From: Deinococcus sp. LM3
Lineage (GTDB): Bacteria > Deinococcota > Deinococci > Deinococcales > Deinococcaceae
Direction: 5' to 3'
Assembly: GCF_002017875.1 (NCBI RefSeq)
Contig: NZ_MUFV01000001.1
Span: 2,072,501-2,136,500 of the forward strand
Length of the DNA: 64,000 nucleotides
Made by a program: the position numbers and the translations under genes. Below, one piece after another: positions 1 through 11,196 of this stretch. The notes beneath the pieces are model-generated. The model was not told the origin of the DNA. It saw nothing but the letters and a program-made list of their open reading frames with translations, and did no database searches. How positions within the stretch are numbered: the first letter of the stretch is position 1; each line of letters begins with the position of its first letter.

Positions 1-168
1 CTCACGACCCGCGTGCTGCACTCCCTCAAGGAAGAAGGCATCGACAGCGTGGACGCCCTGTGCGCCCTCTCCGACCGCGACCTGAAAAAGGTCCCCGGTA
101 TCGGCGAGCGCAGCCTGGACGAAATCAAGCAGCAACTCGCCCAGTTCGGCCTCGCCCTGCGCGACTGA
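1..168 (+). CDS. rpoA: RNA polymerase alpha subunit, C-terminal end (partial)
   Basis: This is the last 55 codons of an open frame that enters from the left edge. The translation contains VPGIGERSLDEIKQ, the helix-hairpin-helix core of the alpha C-terminal domain, which contacts UP-element DNA and activators. rplQ follows 27 bp downstream on the same strand. That order (rpoA then rplQ) is the usual end of the ribosomal alpha operon and supports the call. The N-terminal assembly domain lies outside the window. Confidence 0.93.
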   Translation, partial: LTTRVLHSLKEEGIDSVDALCALSDRDLKKVPGIGERSLDEIKQQLAQFGLALRD

Positions 169-195
169 GCCGACTGATCCCAAAGGAGATACACC

Positions 196-546
196 ATGCG
201 TCACGGTAAATCCGGTCGCAAGCTCAACCGCAACAGCAGCGCCCGCACCGCCCTGGCCCGCGCCCAGGCGACGGCCCTGCTGCGTGAAGGTCGCATCCAG
301 ACGACCCTCACCAAGGCCAAGGAGCTTCGCCCCTACGTCGAGAAACTGATCACCACCGCCAAGGGCGGCGACCTGCACGCCCGCCGTCTGGTGGCCCGCG
401 ACATCCACGACAACGACGTTCTGCGTAAAGTCATGGACGAAGTGGCCCCCAAGTACGCCGAGCGTCCCGGTGGCTACACCCGCATCCTGCGCGTCGGCAC
501 CCGCCGCGGTGACGGCGTCACCATGGCCCTGATCGAACTCGTCTGA
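196..546 (+). CDS. rplQ: 50S ribosomal protein L17
   Basis: A 116-residue L17 with the family N-terminus MRHGKSGRKLNRNSSARTA and the conserved segment around LRPYVEKLITTAK. It is a structural protein of the large ribosomal subunit near the peptide exit. A clear Shine-Dalgarno AAAGGAGA lies about 7 nt before the ATG. It is the last gene of the rpoA operon and is followed directly by a hairpin terminator. Length and sequence are normal for the family. Confidence 0.98.
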   Translation: MRHGKSGRKLNRNSSARTALARAQATALLREGRIQTTLTKAKELRPYVEKLITTAKGGDLHARRLVARDIHDNDVLRKVMDEVAPKYAERPGGYTRILRVGTRRGDGVTMALIELV

Positions 547-568
547 TTCATTGACCTGTCCGAGCGAG

Positions 569-598
569 ACCCCGCCCCCATGGCGGGGTTTCGTGTTT
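569..598 (+). terminator. Terminator of the rpoA-rplQ operon
   Basis: The inverted repeat ACCCCGCC / GGCGGGGT is followed by TTCGTGTTTAT, a T-rich tail, 23 bp after the rplQ stop codon. It has the form of an intrinsic terminator. Confidence 0.8.
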
Positions 599-670
599 AT
601 AGTCCGGCCTGCCCAGCGGCGCGGGTTGCAGGGGTTTCCGACCCGGTTGCTCGCGGGAGGCGGGAATGGA

Positions 671-704
671 AGCAGGGCCAGGAAATATACGTCCTGGCCC
701 TGCT
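671..704. terminator. Inverted repeat, likely terminator of the AI-2E-type gene
   Basis: A perfect 13-bp inverted repeat (AGCAGGGCCAGGA and its complement) encloses an 8-nt AT-rich loop. It lies between rplQ and the convergent permease gene. It has no long T tract, so its terminator role is inferred from position. Confidence 0.55.
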
Positions 705-725
705 TCAGTTCGGTCCGCCGGACGG

Positions 726-1865
726 CTATGGCCCTTCGGTGTAGACGCGGCTGGGGAAGTAGTACCGCTGCATCAGCAGCTTGCCCAGCGCCACGGTCGG
801 CACGGCCAGCAGCGCCCCCACGAAGCCCAGCAGTCCCACACCCACCAGGATCGCCATCAGGACCGTCACCGGGTGCAGGTCCGTGGTTCTGGACAGCACG
901 TACGGACTCAGGAAGTTCCCCTCGATCTGGTTGGCGAGTACGAAGATGCCGATCACCACCAGGATCTTGACGAGGGCGCCCGGCAGGGTCAGGGCCAGCA
1001 GGATCGCCGGAAGCGCCCCGATGATCGGCCCCAGGTACGGCACGATGTTGAACGCGCCCGCCAGGAACCCGATGGCGGCGGCGCTGGGAATCCCGACGAT
1101 GCTCAGGCCCAGCCACACGAACACCCCGATGAACGTGGCGATCACCAGCTGCCCGCGCACGTACCCGCCGACCGCCGTGCCGATCAGGTCCGTGATCTCC
1201 AGCACGCGCGGCTGCCAGGGGCGCGGGAAGATGCCCAGCAGCGTGGCGTTCACGCGGCTGTAGTCCAGCATCAGGTAGATGCTCAGCAGCAGGATCAGCA
1301 GCAGCTGCCCCACGACCCCCCCGATGGACAGCAGGCCGCTGAGGATCGAACCGGTGGAGCTCAGGCCGCGTTGCAGGATCGGCATCAGGTTCTCGCCGAG
1401 GTTCTGCACGTACTTCTGCGCGGCCTCGATCAGCTGCGCGCGGGTGTTCCCCAGGCCCGGCACGCCCAGACTGCTGAGCCAGCGGGTCATGCGGTCCAGG
1501 GTGTCGCCCAGCGTTCCGATCTGCTCCGGAAGTTTCTGCAGCAGCGTCACCAGCTGCGCCGATACGGTCGCCAGCAGCACGCCCGCCAGTCCCAGCAGCG
1601 CCATGAAGACCAGCACCACGAAGAACACGCCCAGCCCCCGTTTGACCCGGCCGCGCTCCAGCCAGTTCAGCAGCGGATTGGCGAGGTAGGCGATCAGGAA
1701 CGCCACCGCGAAATCGATCAGCACCGAACGGATCTGGCCGGCCAGCCGGTACAGCACATACGCCACCAGCACGAAGACCGCCAGGCGCACCCAGGGAAGA
1801 CGCCAGGCATATTGAAAGGCGTTCAGGTTGTTCCGGTCCGGACGGGAGGAAGGTGAAGTGGTCAC
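726..1865 (-). CDS. AI-2E family transporter (PerM/TqsA-like)
   Basis: A multi-pass membrane protein of about 380 residues. It has the family's paired N-terminal membrane helices (YLAGQIRSVLIDFAVAFLIAYLANP), a central amphipathic region and a C-terminal cluster including GFLAGAFNIVPYLGPIIGALPA. Family members export small molecules such as autoinducer-2 or act as Na+/H+ antiporters; the substrate here is unknown. The start is uncertain. I chose the GTG at 1865 because a TACAGT -10 hexamer (1875-1880) lies 9 nt before it. A TTG at 1886 would add seven residues. It converges on rplQ. Two MITE copies lie upstream of it. Confidence 0.85.
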   Translation of the reverse strand: MTTSPSSRPDRNNLNAFQYAWRLPWVRLAVFVLVAYVLYRLAGQIRSVLIDFAVAFLIAYLANPLLNWLERGRVKRGLGVFFVVLVFMALLGLAGVLLATVSAQLVTLLQKLPEQIGTLGDTLDRMTRWLSSLGVPGLGNTRAQLIEAAQKYVQNLGENLMPILQRGLSSTGSILSGLLSIGGVVGQLLLILLLSIYLMLDYSRVNATLLGIFPRPWQPRVLEITDLIGTAVGGYVRGQLVIATFIGVFVWLGLSIVGIPSAAAIGFLAGAFNIVPYLGPIIGALPAILLALTLPGALVKILVVIGIFVLANQIEGNFLSPYVLSRTTDLHPVTVLMAILVGVGLLGFVGALLAVPTVALGKLLMQRYYFPSRVYTEGP

Positions 1866-1910
1866 GTTACTCACACTGTACGGCAAGGAACCCGCCCGGC
1901 CTGAGGGTCA

Positions 1911-2044
1911 TACGGATTCCGTTTGTTTCGCCAACAATCCGGAACTTCACCGGATTGCCGGCTGCACGTCCGGAACCCGTTTCTCTCTTACTCGCATCCG
2001 CTCGGATTGAACGGGCTTTGCAGCCCATTCAATCGGAGTCCGTA
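1911..2044 (+). mobile_element. TNA-flanked MITE-like element, copy 1 (134 bp)
   Basis: Ends are TACGGATTCCG and CGGAGTCCGTA. It is flanked by TCA at 1908-1910 and 2045-2047, a 3-bp target duplication. Internal hairpins are CAATCCGG/CCGGATTG and GATTGAA..GGGCT/AGCCC..TTCAATC. It is one of two copies that fill the 1866-2225 gap between the AI-2E permease and the RodZ-like gene. No gene is seen in this gap. Confidence 0.9.
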
Positions 2045-2091
2045 TCATTCCTTCAGGCCGGGCGGGTCGTGCGGTCAGGCGGGGGAGGTCA

Positions 2092-2225
2092 TACGGACTG
2101 CCGTTTGTTTCGCCGACAATCCGGAACTTCACCGGGTTGCCGGCTCCACTTCCGGAACCCGCCCTGCTCCCACTCGCTTCGCTCGGACCCAGCGGGCTTT
2201 GCAGCCCATTCAATCGGAGTCCGTA
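2092..2225 (+). mobile_element. TNA-flanked MITE-like element, copy 2 (134 bp)
   Basis: Flanked by TCA at 2089-2091 and 2226-2228. The right-hand TCA is the TGA stop codon of the RodZ-like gene read on the minus strand. The first stem is CAATCCGG/CCGGGTTG, with one G-T pair. The outer left arm of the second hairpin is changed to GGACCCAGC, as in copy 5. Only 44 bp separate it from copy 1, to which it lies in direct orientation. Confidence 0.9.
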
Positions 2226-3266
2226 TCAGAAGGTGCGGGTCACGACCTGACCGGCCTGTCCGAGGGGGGCGGGCGCGGCGCCGTTCACGGCGACCTTCAC
2301 GGCCCCGGCGTTCCCGGTGCGGATGGTCACGCCTTTCGGGAACCCCTTGACGGTTCCGGCCGGCGGGGTGCCCTGGTACAGCACGCGGCCCGCCGCGTCG
2401 GTCACGCGGGTCCAGGACGCGCCGCTGAAGGTGACGTTCACCGCCTGCGCCGGGGTCGCTGCGGGCGTGGGGGCGACGGCCGGAGGAGCGGCCGGGGTGG
2501 TCGTGGTCGGGGTGGTGGAGCCGCCCGGCGTGACAGTTCCCGTGGCCGGGGTCGGCGCTGGCCGGGCGGCGCGGGCGGCGTTCAGGTCCACCAGGGCGCT
2601 GTTCTGTCCGGTCGGGCGCAGCTGGGCGCGCAGGTTGCGACTGCGGCTCAGGTCCACCGTTTCTTTCAGGGGGGCGCGTCCGGCGGCTTCTACACGCAGC
2701 TGCGCGTTGCGGCGGGCGTCCACCGGGAACGACCGGACGGGCGTGACGCCCAGGTCGCGGTTGTCCAGGTAGACGCGCGCGCCGGCCGGCACGCTGCTGA
2801 CGCTCAGGCGGACGGTCGCGACCGGGGCGGGGGTCGGTTCGGGCGTCACGGCGGGCGTGACCACCGCCGGGGCGGGTGCGGGCCGCAGGGCGCTCAGGGC
2901 GTAGTACCCGCCGGCCGCGAGGACGATCACGCCGGTCGCCACGCCGGCCAGCAGCGCCGGGCTCAGGCCGCGGCCAGGGGCGCGCGGGCCGGGTCGGGCG
3001 GCCGGGCCGCGCAGCGACTGCGTCATCTCGGCCGAGGCCGGCACGCTGCGGTCGAAGTCGGCCAGCAGCGGCGCGGGGTCCAGGCTGAGTTCACGGGCGT
3101 AGCGTTGCAGGTACGAGCGGGCGAAGGTGCGTTCGGGCAGCAGACTGGTGTTGCCGTCCTCGAGGGCGCGCAGGTAATCCCCGCGGATCTTGGTGCGCAG
3201 GGCCACGTCCTGCGTGGTGAGCCCCTGGGATTCACGGGCCTGTTTCAGCGCGGCGCCAAAGCTCAT
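2226..3266 (-). CDS. RodZ-like HTH membrane protein with PEGA and DUF4115 domains
   Basis: A 346-residue protein. Domains in order: a Cro/CI-type helix-turn-helix (about 1-75, with SQGLTTQDVALRTKIRGDYL), one membrane helix (about 105-125, LLAGVATGVIVLAAGG), a proline-rich linker, a PEGA domain (about 150-220, SVPAGARVYLDNRDLG) and a C-terminal DUF4115-type beta domain. RodZ links MreB to the cell-wall elongation machinery; the PEGA insertion is not part of the E. coli protein. A TAGGGT hexamer 7 nt before the ATG (3274-3279) suggests a leaderless mRNA. Its stop codon is the duplicated TCA of MITE copy 2. Confidence 0.82.
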   Translation of the reverse strand: MSFGAALKQARESQGLTTQDVALRTKIRGDYLRALEDGNTSLLPERTFARSYLQRYARELSLDPAPLLADFDRSVPASAEMTQSLRGPAARPGPRAPGRGLSPALLAGVATGVIVLAAGGYYALSALRPAPAPAVVTPAVTPEPTPAPVATVRLSVSSVPAGARVYLDNRDLGVTPVRSFPVDARRNAQLRVEAAGRAPLKETVDLSRSRNLRAQLRPTGQNSALVDLNAARAARPAPTPATGTVTPGGSTTPTTTTPAAPPAVAPTPAATPAQAVNVTFSGASWTRVTDAAGRVLYQGTPPAGTVKGFPKGVTIRTGNAGAVKVAVNGAAPAPLGQAGQVVTRTF

Positions 3267-3323
3267 ATCCGTTACCCTACACGTTTCCGGCCGTGCATGC
3301 CGGCGCTGAACGAGACAACGACC

Positions 3324-6202
<2,879 letters not shown>

Positions 6203-6329
6203 CGGAGCATTGTACGTGGTCCAGACATGCAGTGGAGGACCCTGCCCGGAGTGTGCGGGGTCCGTCGGCGGGGGTACCGGGGGACCGGGCTCTTCGCCCC
6301 GCCCGCCGCCTGCTATTCTCGGGAACGCT

Positions 6330-6746
6330 ATGGAACGTACTTTTGCCATGATCAAACCCGACGGCGTCCGCCGTGGCCTCACTCCTGAAATTCTGGCGCG
6401 CATTCAGCGCAAGGGCTACCGCGTGGTGGGCCTCAAGCAGATGGTCATCCCCCGCGAGACCGCCGAAGCCCACTACGGCGAGCACAAGGAGCGTCCCTTC
6501 TTCGGTGAACTGGTGGACTTCATCACCGGCGGCCCGGTCGTCGCCATCGCCCTCGAAGGCGAGAACGCCATCGCCGGCTGGCGCGGCATGATGGGCGCGA
6601 CCAACCCCGCGAGCGCCGCGCCCGGCACCATCCGCGCCGACTTCGCCACCAGCATGGGCGAGAACGTCACGCACGGCAGCGACAGCAGCGAAAGCGCCGC
6701 GCGTGAACTCGCGCTGTTCTTCGCGGACGGCGAACTGCTCGCCTGA
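6330..6746 (+). CDS. ndk: Nucleoside diphosphate kinase
   Basis: A 138-residue protein with the canonical start MERTFAMIKPDGVRRG and the active-site segment NVTHGSDS, in which His115 is the phosphate-carrying histidine. It transfers the gamma phosphate between nucleoside triphosphates and diphosphates in the cytoplasm. The length is typical. A TATTCT hexamer lies 10 nt before the ATG. It is divergent from the nucleoside-type permease pair, with about 127 bp between the two starts. Confidence 0.98.
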   Translation: MERTFAMIKPDGVRRGLTPEILARIQRKGYRVVGLKQMVIPRETAEAHYGEHKERPFFGELVDFITGGPVVAIALEGENAIAGWRGMMGATNPASAAPGTIRADFATSMGENVTHGSDSSESAARELALFFADGELLA

Positions 6747-6842
6747 ACCGACCCCCGTCACGTGCGCCCCGGCTGGTCTGAACTGGTCGGGGCGCCGTTC
6801 ATGCAGGGGGCAGTGGCGTCCGCCGGGCGCCGGCACCCCTCA

Positions 6843-6975
6843 TACGGACTTCGATTGAATGGGCTGCAAAGACCGTTCAATCCGAGCGAAGCGAGAAGGA
6901 GAAAAACGGGTTCCGGACGTGGAGCTGGCAGATCGGTGGTGTTCCGATCTGTCAGCGAAACAAACGGAATCCGTA
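6843..6975 (-). mobile_element. TNA-flanked MITE-like element, copy 3 (133 bp)
   Basis: Inverted orientation, flanked by TCA at 6840-6842 and 6976-6978. It carries the variant first stem CAGATCGG/CCGATCTG, a multi-base compensated change shared with copy 4. It fills most of the 281-bp gap between ndk and the diguanylate cyclase. Confidence 0.9.
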
Positions 6976-7027
6976 TCAGCCCCGCCCGAACCCCGTTCCT
7001 CCCTGCCGCCCGCCGGAGACGCCGCCC

Positions 7028-8059
7028 ATGACCTCCCTGCCGCAACGACTTCAGCGCAGCCGCCTGTTCGCGGTGTGCATCGCCAGCAGCGCCTACCTGC
7101 TGTACGCCCTGCTGACCGCCCTGATCGACCCGCCCGGCCCCTTTCCCGGCGCGTACCAGACCCCCAAGTACTGGGCGACCCTGGTGCCGCTGGTGACCGT
7201 GATCGGCACGCTGATCTGGCCTCACCGGCTGCGGGAGATCTACACGTTCAGCACCGTGGGCTACCTGCTGGTGGCGCTCGTCGAGATTCCGCGCGCCATC
7301 GCCTGGGGCGACATGCCCATGCACCTGACACTGTGGCTGATGCTGAACGTGCTCGTGTCGTACCTGGTGTTCGGTTCGCGCATCGGGACGGCCGTGAACA
7401 TGGTCAGCGTGGTCGGCATGATCGTCACGGTGATCGCCAACGGCCCGGTGGACCCGCCGAACCTGGTGGACTGGGTGACGGCCAGCCTCGCCATCGGCAC
7501 GACCGGCCTGCTGGCGTACCTGCTCACGGCGTTCATCGAGCAGAACCTCGACGAGCACCGCGAGGACACCCGCCGCCTGCGTGCCGCGCGGCTCGACGCC
7601 CTGACCGAGGTGTACGGGCGCGGCGCGGCCGAGGAGGAGTTCGAGCGGGCGCTGCACACCGCGCAGCGCACCGGCACGCCCCTGAGCATCGTCGTGACCG
7701 ACATCGACCACTTCAAACGCGTGAACGACGAGCACGGCCACGCTGCCGGCGACGACGTGCTGCGCGCCTTCGGGAAACGCCTGCGCCGCAGCGTGAGCGG
7801 CGGGGGCGGCGTCGTGGGCCGCTGGGGCGGCGAGGAATTCATCGTGTTGCTGCCGGGCGTCGCCAGGACCGACGCGCAGGCCATCGCCGAGCGGCTGCGT
7901 CAGGAGGTCGCCGACGAGGCGATCGCGGGCCTGCGCGTGACCGCCAGTTTCGGCGTGTCGAGCTACCGGGGCGAGCAGGACGACACCGTGACCCTGTTCG
8001 GCCGCGCCGACAGCGCCCTGTACGAGGCCAAACGCGCCGGGCGCAACGCGGTGCGCTGA
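7028..8059 (+). CDS. Membrane diguanylate cyclase (GGDEF domain)
   Basis: A 343-residue protein. Residues 1-170 hold about six hydrophobic segments in a membrane sensor region. Residues 185-343 are a GGDEF domain with DIDHFKRVNDEHGHAAGDDVL and the signature GGEEF (267-271), which fits active c-di-GMP synthesis from two GTP. The inhibitory RxxD site expected nine residues upstream is replaced by glycines (258-261), so product inhibition at that site is unlikely. The input signal cannot be told from the sequence. It follows MITE copy 3 and appears to be transcribed alone. Confidence 0.92.
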   Translation: MTSLPQRLQRSRLFAVCIASSAYLLYALLTALIDPPGPFPGAYQTPKYWATLVPLVTVIGTLIWPHRLREIYTFSTVGYLLVALVEIPRAIAWGDMPMHLTLWLMLNVLVSYLVFGSRIGTAVNMVSVVGMIVTVIANGPVDPPNLVDWVTASLAIGTTGLLAYLLTAFIEQNLDEHREDTRRLRAARLDALTEVYGRGAAEEEFERALHTAQRTGTPLSIVVTDIDHFKRVNDEHGHAAGDDVLRAFGKRLRRSVSGGGGVVGRWGGEEFIVLLPGVARTDAQAIAERLRQEVADEAIAGLRVTASFGVSSYRGEQDDTVTLFGRADSALYEAKRAGRNAVR

Positions 8060-8104
8060 CCCCTGCCCCGCCCGCCCCCTGCCCCGCACGGAGCCTGCCG
8101 GGCC

Positions 8105-8632
8105 TCAGCGGGCCGGCTGGAACGCCCCCAGCAGCTCCGGTTCGACCTGCGTGGCGTAGCTGCGCGTCAGGATCTTCAGGCCGTCCGTGCGGGTCAGGAC
8201 CAGCGTGTCCCGCAGGCGTGACGCCGGGCCGGGCCGCAGGCCCTCGCCCTGCGCGGTCCTCACGGCGCGGGCGTCGGCGCCCGCCACGTCCCGCGCCGTG
8301 AAGCCCGGCCGCGTGAGTTCCAGCATCCAGGTCATGGGGCGCGCGTCACTGTCGTACTGGATGACCACCCGCCGCGCGTCCAGCGGCACCCGGTCCTCCC
8401 ACACGGCGCGGCGCAGGCCGCCCGGCACCCGCGCCTTCTGCGTGGACTGCACGTCGAACGCGCCGGTCGCCATGAACAGCACCTGCCCGATCAGGTCGAC
8501 CGTCCCGTCCGTCCGGGCGTTGCCCGCCTGGGAGCCGCCCCCCTGGGAGCTGCCCACGTCGGGCCGGCAGCCGGTCAGGACGAGGGCGCACAGCGCGGCG
8601 GACAGCAGGGCGGCGGAAGCAGAGGCGCGCAT
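8105..8632 (-). CDS. Putative lipoprotein of unknown function
   Basis: A 175-residue protein starting MRASASAALLSAALCALVLTGC, a lipoprotein signal peptide with lipobox LTGC (Cys22). The mature part is soluble and beta-rich in appearance, with several Arg-Ala turns. I do not recognise a domain. The start at 8632 is chosen over one 33 bp upstream because TACGGT (8640-8645) lies 7 nt before it. It converges on the diguanylate cyclase gene. Confidence 0.65.
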   Translation of the reverse strand: MRASASAALLSAALCALVLTGCRPDVGSSQGGGSQAGNARTDGTVDLIGQVLFMATGAFDVQSTQKARVPGGLRRAVWEDRVPLDARRVVIQYDSDARPMTWMLELTRPGFTARDVAGADARAVRTAQGEGLRPGPASRLRDTLVLTRTDGLKILTRSYATQVEPELLGAFQPAR

Positions 8633-8722
8633 GACCCTGACCGTACACCCGCCCGCGCGGGTCATCTGTCACGCGCCCCGCCTTCCCTGCACTGCGTGCC
8701 CACTCCGCTATGGTGACCGGGT

Positions 8723-9052
8723 ATGACGCCGCACCAGCTGACGCTTCTGGTCACGGGCGCCCTCCTGACGGTCCTGCTGGGCCTGGGCCTGAGCCTGCAA
8801 CTGGGTCGGCGGGGCGTGAGGCGCCGCGTTCACCACCTGCTGTTCTTCCTGGTGAGCGCCGGTACGCTGCTGGCCGCCGCGCTGGCGTGGCGTGACGGCG
8901 CGCGCGCCTGGGCGCTGCTGCCCGCCCTGGCCCTGCTGCTGAGCATGCCCCGCACCCGGCCCGGCCACGCCGACCACTGGCAACGGGCGCTGGCCTGCGC
9001 CGCCGCGTTCCTGACCGGCACGCTGGTCGCGTGGGGCGTGCCGAATCCCTGA
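8723..9052 (+). CDS. Small membrane protein of unknown function
   Basis: A 109-residue protein with about four hydrophobic helices (for example LLVTGALLTVLLGLGLSLQL and AWALLPALALLLS) joined by Arg-rich loops. No family is recognised. TATGGT (8709-8714) sits 8 nt before the ATG, which supports both the gene and its start. It is divergent from the lipoprotein gene on its left. Confidence 0.6.
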   Translation: MTPHQLTLLVTGALLTVLLGLGLSLQLGRRGVRRRVHHLLFFLVSAGTLLAAALAWRDGARAWALLPALALLLSMPRTRPGHADHWQRALACAAAFLTGTLVAWGVPNP

Positions 9053-9212
9053 GGCCGGGTGCGCTGGAACAGGTGCCATACAGGCGCTTTTCGTCGCTGT
9101 CCGGCTGGCCGGGCGGAGCGAGTGAAGTTGACCGGGCGGGACGGGAAAGGGAGGCATCCGGAGTTTTCTGCCCTGACCCCGTCATTCGGAGAACTGCTCT
9201 AAGCTGACCCGC

Positions 9213-10079
9213 ATGAGTTCTTCCGACTCCACCCCAGAAAGTGCCGTGCAGGAGGCCCTGCAACGCCTGTCCGCGCCGGACGCCGCGCTGATTCGCGGGA
9301 TGCTGGGCCGCCGCACCACGAACGGCCCCTTCCGCCCGGACCCGGTCAGCCGCGAGCACCAGCACGTCCTGATGCGCGCCGCGCAGGCCGCGCCCAGCCA
9401 CTTCAACTCTCAGCCGTGGCGCTTCGTGCTGATCGAGAACCCCGATACCATCGCCCGCATCGCGCAGATCAGCGGCGAGAGCATGACCGAACTGATCGAG
9501 GCCGGCGTGTTCTTCGAACGCTACCGCCGCTACTTCCGCTTCAGTGAAGCCGAGATGAACGAGCGGCGCGACGGCATTCACATCGACCACCTGCCCGGCC
9601 CGCTGCGGCCCTTCACGCGCCAGATCTTCAGTGACGCGGGCCTGAAACTCATGCGGCAACTCGGCGTGCCGAGAAAACTCGGCGAGGACAACCGCCGCCT
9701 CGTGGCAGGCAGTCCGCTGCTGCTGGCGGCGCTGCTGGACCGTGAGGAGTACCGCCCCGGCGAACTGAGCGGCTTCTACAGCGTGTTCGGGCTGGGCGCC
9801 GCCGTCGAGAACATCTGGAACGCCGTGGGTGCGCTGGGCATGGGTATTCAGTTCGTCAGCACGCCCATGGAGATCCCCCGGCAGTGGCAGGCGATCGGGG
9901 AGCTGCTGCGCGTGCCGCCGGACCTGGAACTGATGGCCGTGTACCGCCTGGGGTACCTGCCGCCCGAGCAGGCGCGGCCCAGCATCGACTGGAGCAGCCG
10001 CCACCGCAAACGCCTGTCGCAGTTCGTGTCCCGCGACACCTGCGACGTGCCGGAACCGGACGACGCCGCCACCACCTGA
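9213..10079 (+). CDS. Nitroreductase family protein
   Basis: A 288-residue protein. The segment AAQAAPSHFNSQPWRFVLIE is the FMN-binding signature of the nitroreductase fold, and FYSVFGLGAAVENIWNAVGALGMG is the conserved second FMN-contact helix. Family members reduce nitro groups, quinones or flavins with NAD(P)H; the natural substrate here is unknown. It is longer than the usual 200-220 residues because of an inserted helical segment (about 100-150). TAAGCT (9200-9205) lies 7 nt before the ATG, a leaderless arrangement. Confidence 0.88.
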   Translation: MSSSDSTPESAVQEALQRLSAPDAALIRGMLGRRTTNGPFRPDPVSREHQHVLMRAAQAAPSHFNSQPWRFVLIENPDTIARIAQISGESMTELIEAGVFFERYRRYFRFSEAEMNERRDGIHIDHLPGPLRPFTRQIFSDAGLKLMRQLGVPRKLGEDNRRLVAGSPLLLAALLDREEYRPGELSGFYSVFGLGAAVENIWNAVGALGMGIQFVSTPMEIPRQWQAIGELLRVPPDLELMAVYRLGYLPPEQARPSIDWSSRHRKRLSQFVSRDTCDVPEPDDAATT

Positions 10080-10189
10080 ACCGGGCGTGCCGCGACGGAC
10101 ATGTGCCGGAATCCTTCATGATCTCTTAGCGTGACTGCCACACGGGGTCCCGACGGGCGGCGCAGAATGCCTCCCTGGAGGGCATCACC

Positions 10190-11086
10190 ATGACTGAACC
10201 CACACCAAGCGCCGCCCCGAGCGGCACCTTCAGGATCGGCGGCGACATCAGCGTCAACCGCCTCGGCTTCGGCGCGATGCGCGTCACGGGCGAGGGTGTC
10301 TGGGGCGACCCGGCCGACCGTGAGGGCGCGCTGGCCACCCTGCGCCGCCTGCCGGAACTCGGCGTGAACCTGATCGACACGGCCGACAGTTACGGCCCGG
10401 CCGTCAGTGAGGAACTGATCCGCGAGGCGCTGCACCCCTACGACACGGTCGTGATCGCCACCAAGGGCGGCCTGACCCGCACCGGCCCGAACGTGTGGCC
10501 GCCCGTGGGCCGCCCCGAGTACCTCAAACAGCAGGCGCACCTGTCGCGCCGCCGCCTGGGCGTGGACCGCATCGACCTGTGGCAGCTGCACCGCATCGAC
10601 CCGAAAGTGCCGCGCGACGAGCAGTTCGCGGCCATCAAGGAACTGATGGACGAGGGCGTCATCCGGCATGCCGGACTGTCCGAGGTCACGGTCGAGGAGA
10701 TCGAGGCGGCCCGCCGGGTGTTCCCGGTGGCGACCGTGCAGAACCTGTACAACCTCGTGAACCGCAAGAGCGAGGACGTGCTGGACTACTGCGAACGCGA
10801 GAACATCGGCTTCATGCCCTGGTTCCCGCTGGCCGCCGGCAGTCTGGCCCGCGACGGCAGCGTGCTGGCCGACGTGGCGGCCCGCCTCGGCGCCAGCCCC
10901 TCGCAGGTGGCGCTGGCCTGGGTGCTGCGCCGCAGCCCCGTGATGCTGCCCATTCCCGGCACCGGCAAGGTCCGTCACCTCGAGGAGAACGTGGCGGCTG
11001 CCGCCCTGAACCTGACCGACGAGGACTTCCGCGCGCTCGACGAGGTCGGGAAGCAGGAGTGGGCCAGTCAGTCCAGACCCGACTGA
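10190..11086 (+). CDS. Aldo/keto reductase
   Basis: A 298-residue (beta/alpha)8 oxidoreductase. It shows the family pattern NLIDTADSYGP (with the catalytic Asp and Tyr of the tetrad), VVIATKGGL (Lys), VDRIDLWQLHRID (His position) and the NADP-binding C-terminal segment PIPGTGKVRHLEENVAA. It reduces carbonyl compounds with NADPH; the substrate is unknown. A Shine-Dalgarno GGAGGG precedes the ATG. It lies 110 bp upstream of the type III polyketide synthase on the same strand, so a joint role is possible but not shown. Confidence 0.9.
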   Translation: MTEPTPSAAPSGTFRIGGDISVNRLGFGAMRVTGEGVWGDPADREGALATLRRLPELGVNLIDTADSYGPAVSEELIREALHPYDTVVIATKGGLTRTGPNVWPPVGRPEYLKQQAHLSRRRLGVDRIDLWQLHRIDPKVPRDEQFAAIKELMDEGVIRHAGLSEVTVEEIEAARRVFPVATVQNLYNLVNRKSEDVLDYCERENIGFMPWFPLAAGSLARDGSVLADVAARLGASPSQVALAWVLRRSPVMLPIPGTGKVRHLEENVAAAALNLTDEDFRALDEVGKQEWASQSRPD

Positions 11087-11196
11087 AGCCAGACCCGGCC
11101 GGACACGGGATCTCTGAAGGTCCGGCCAAGCCTGCCGGGAGCCGGAAGGGGGAAGGCGCACGGTCTGTCGGCGCGTGGGCACGGCAGAATGCCCGC

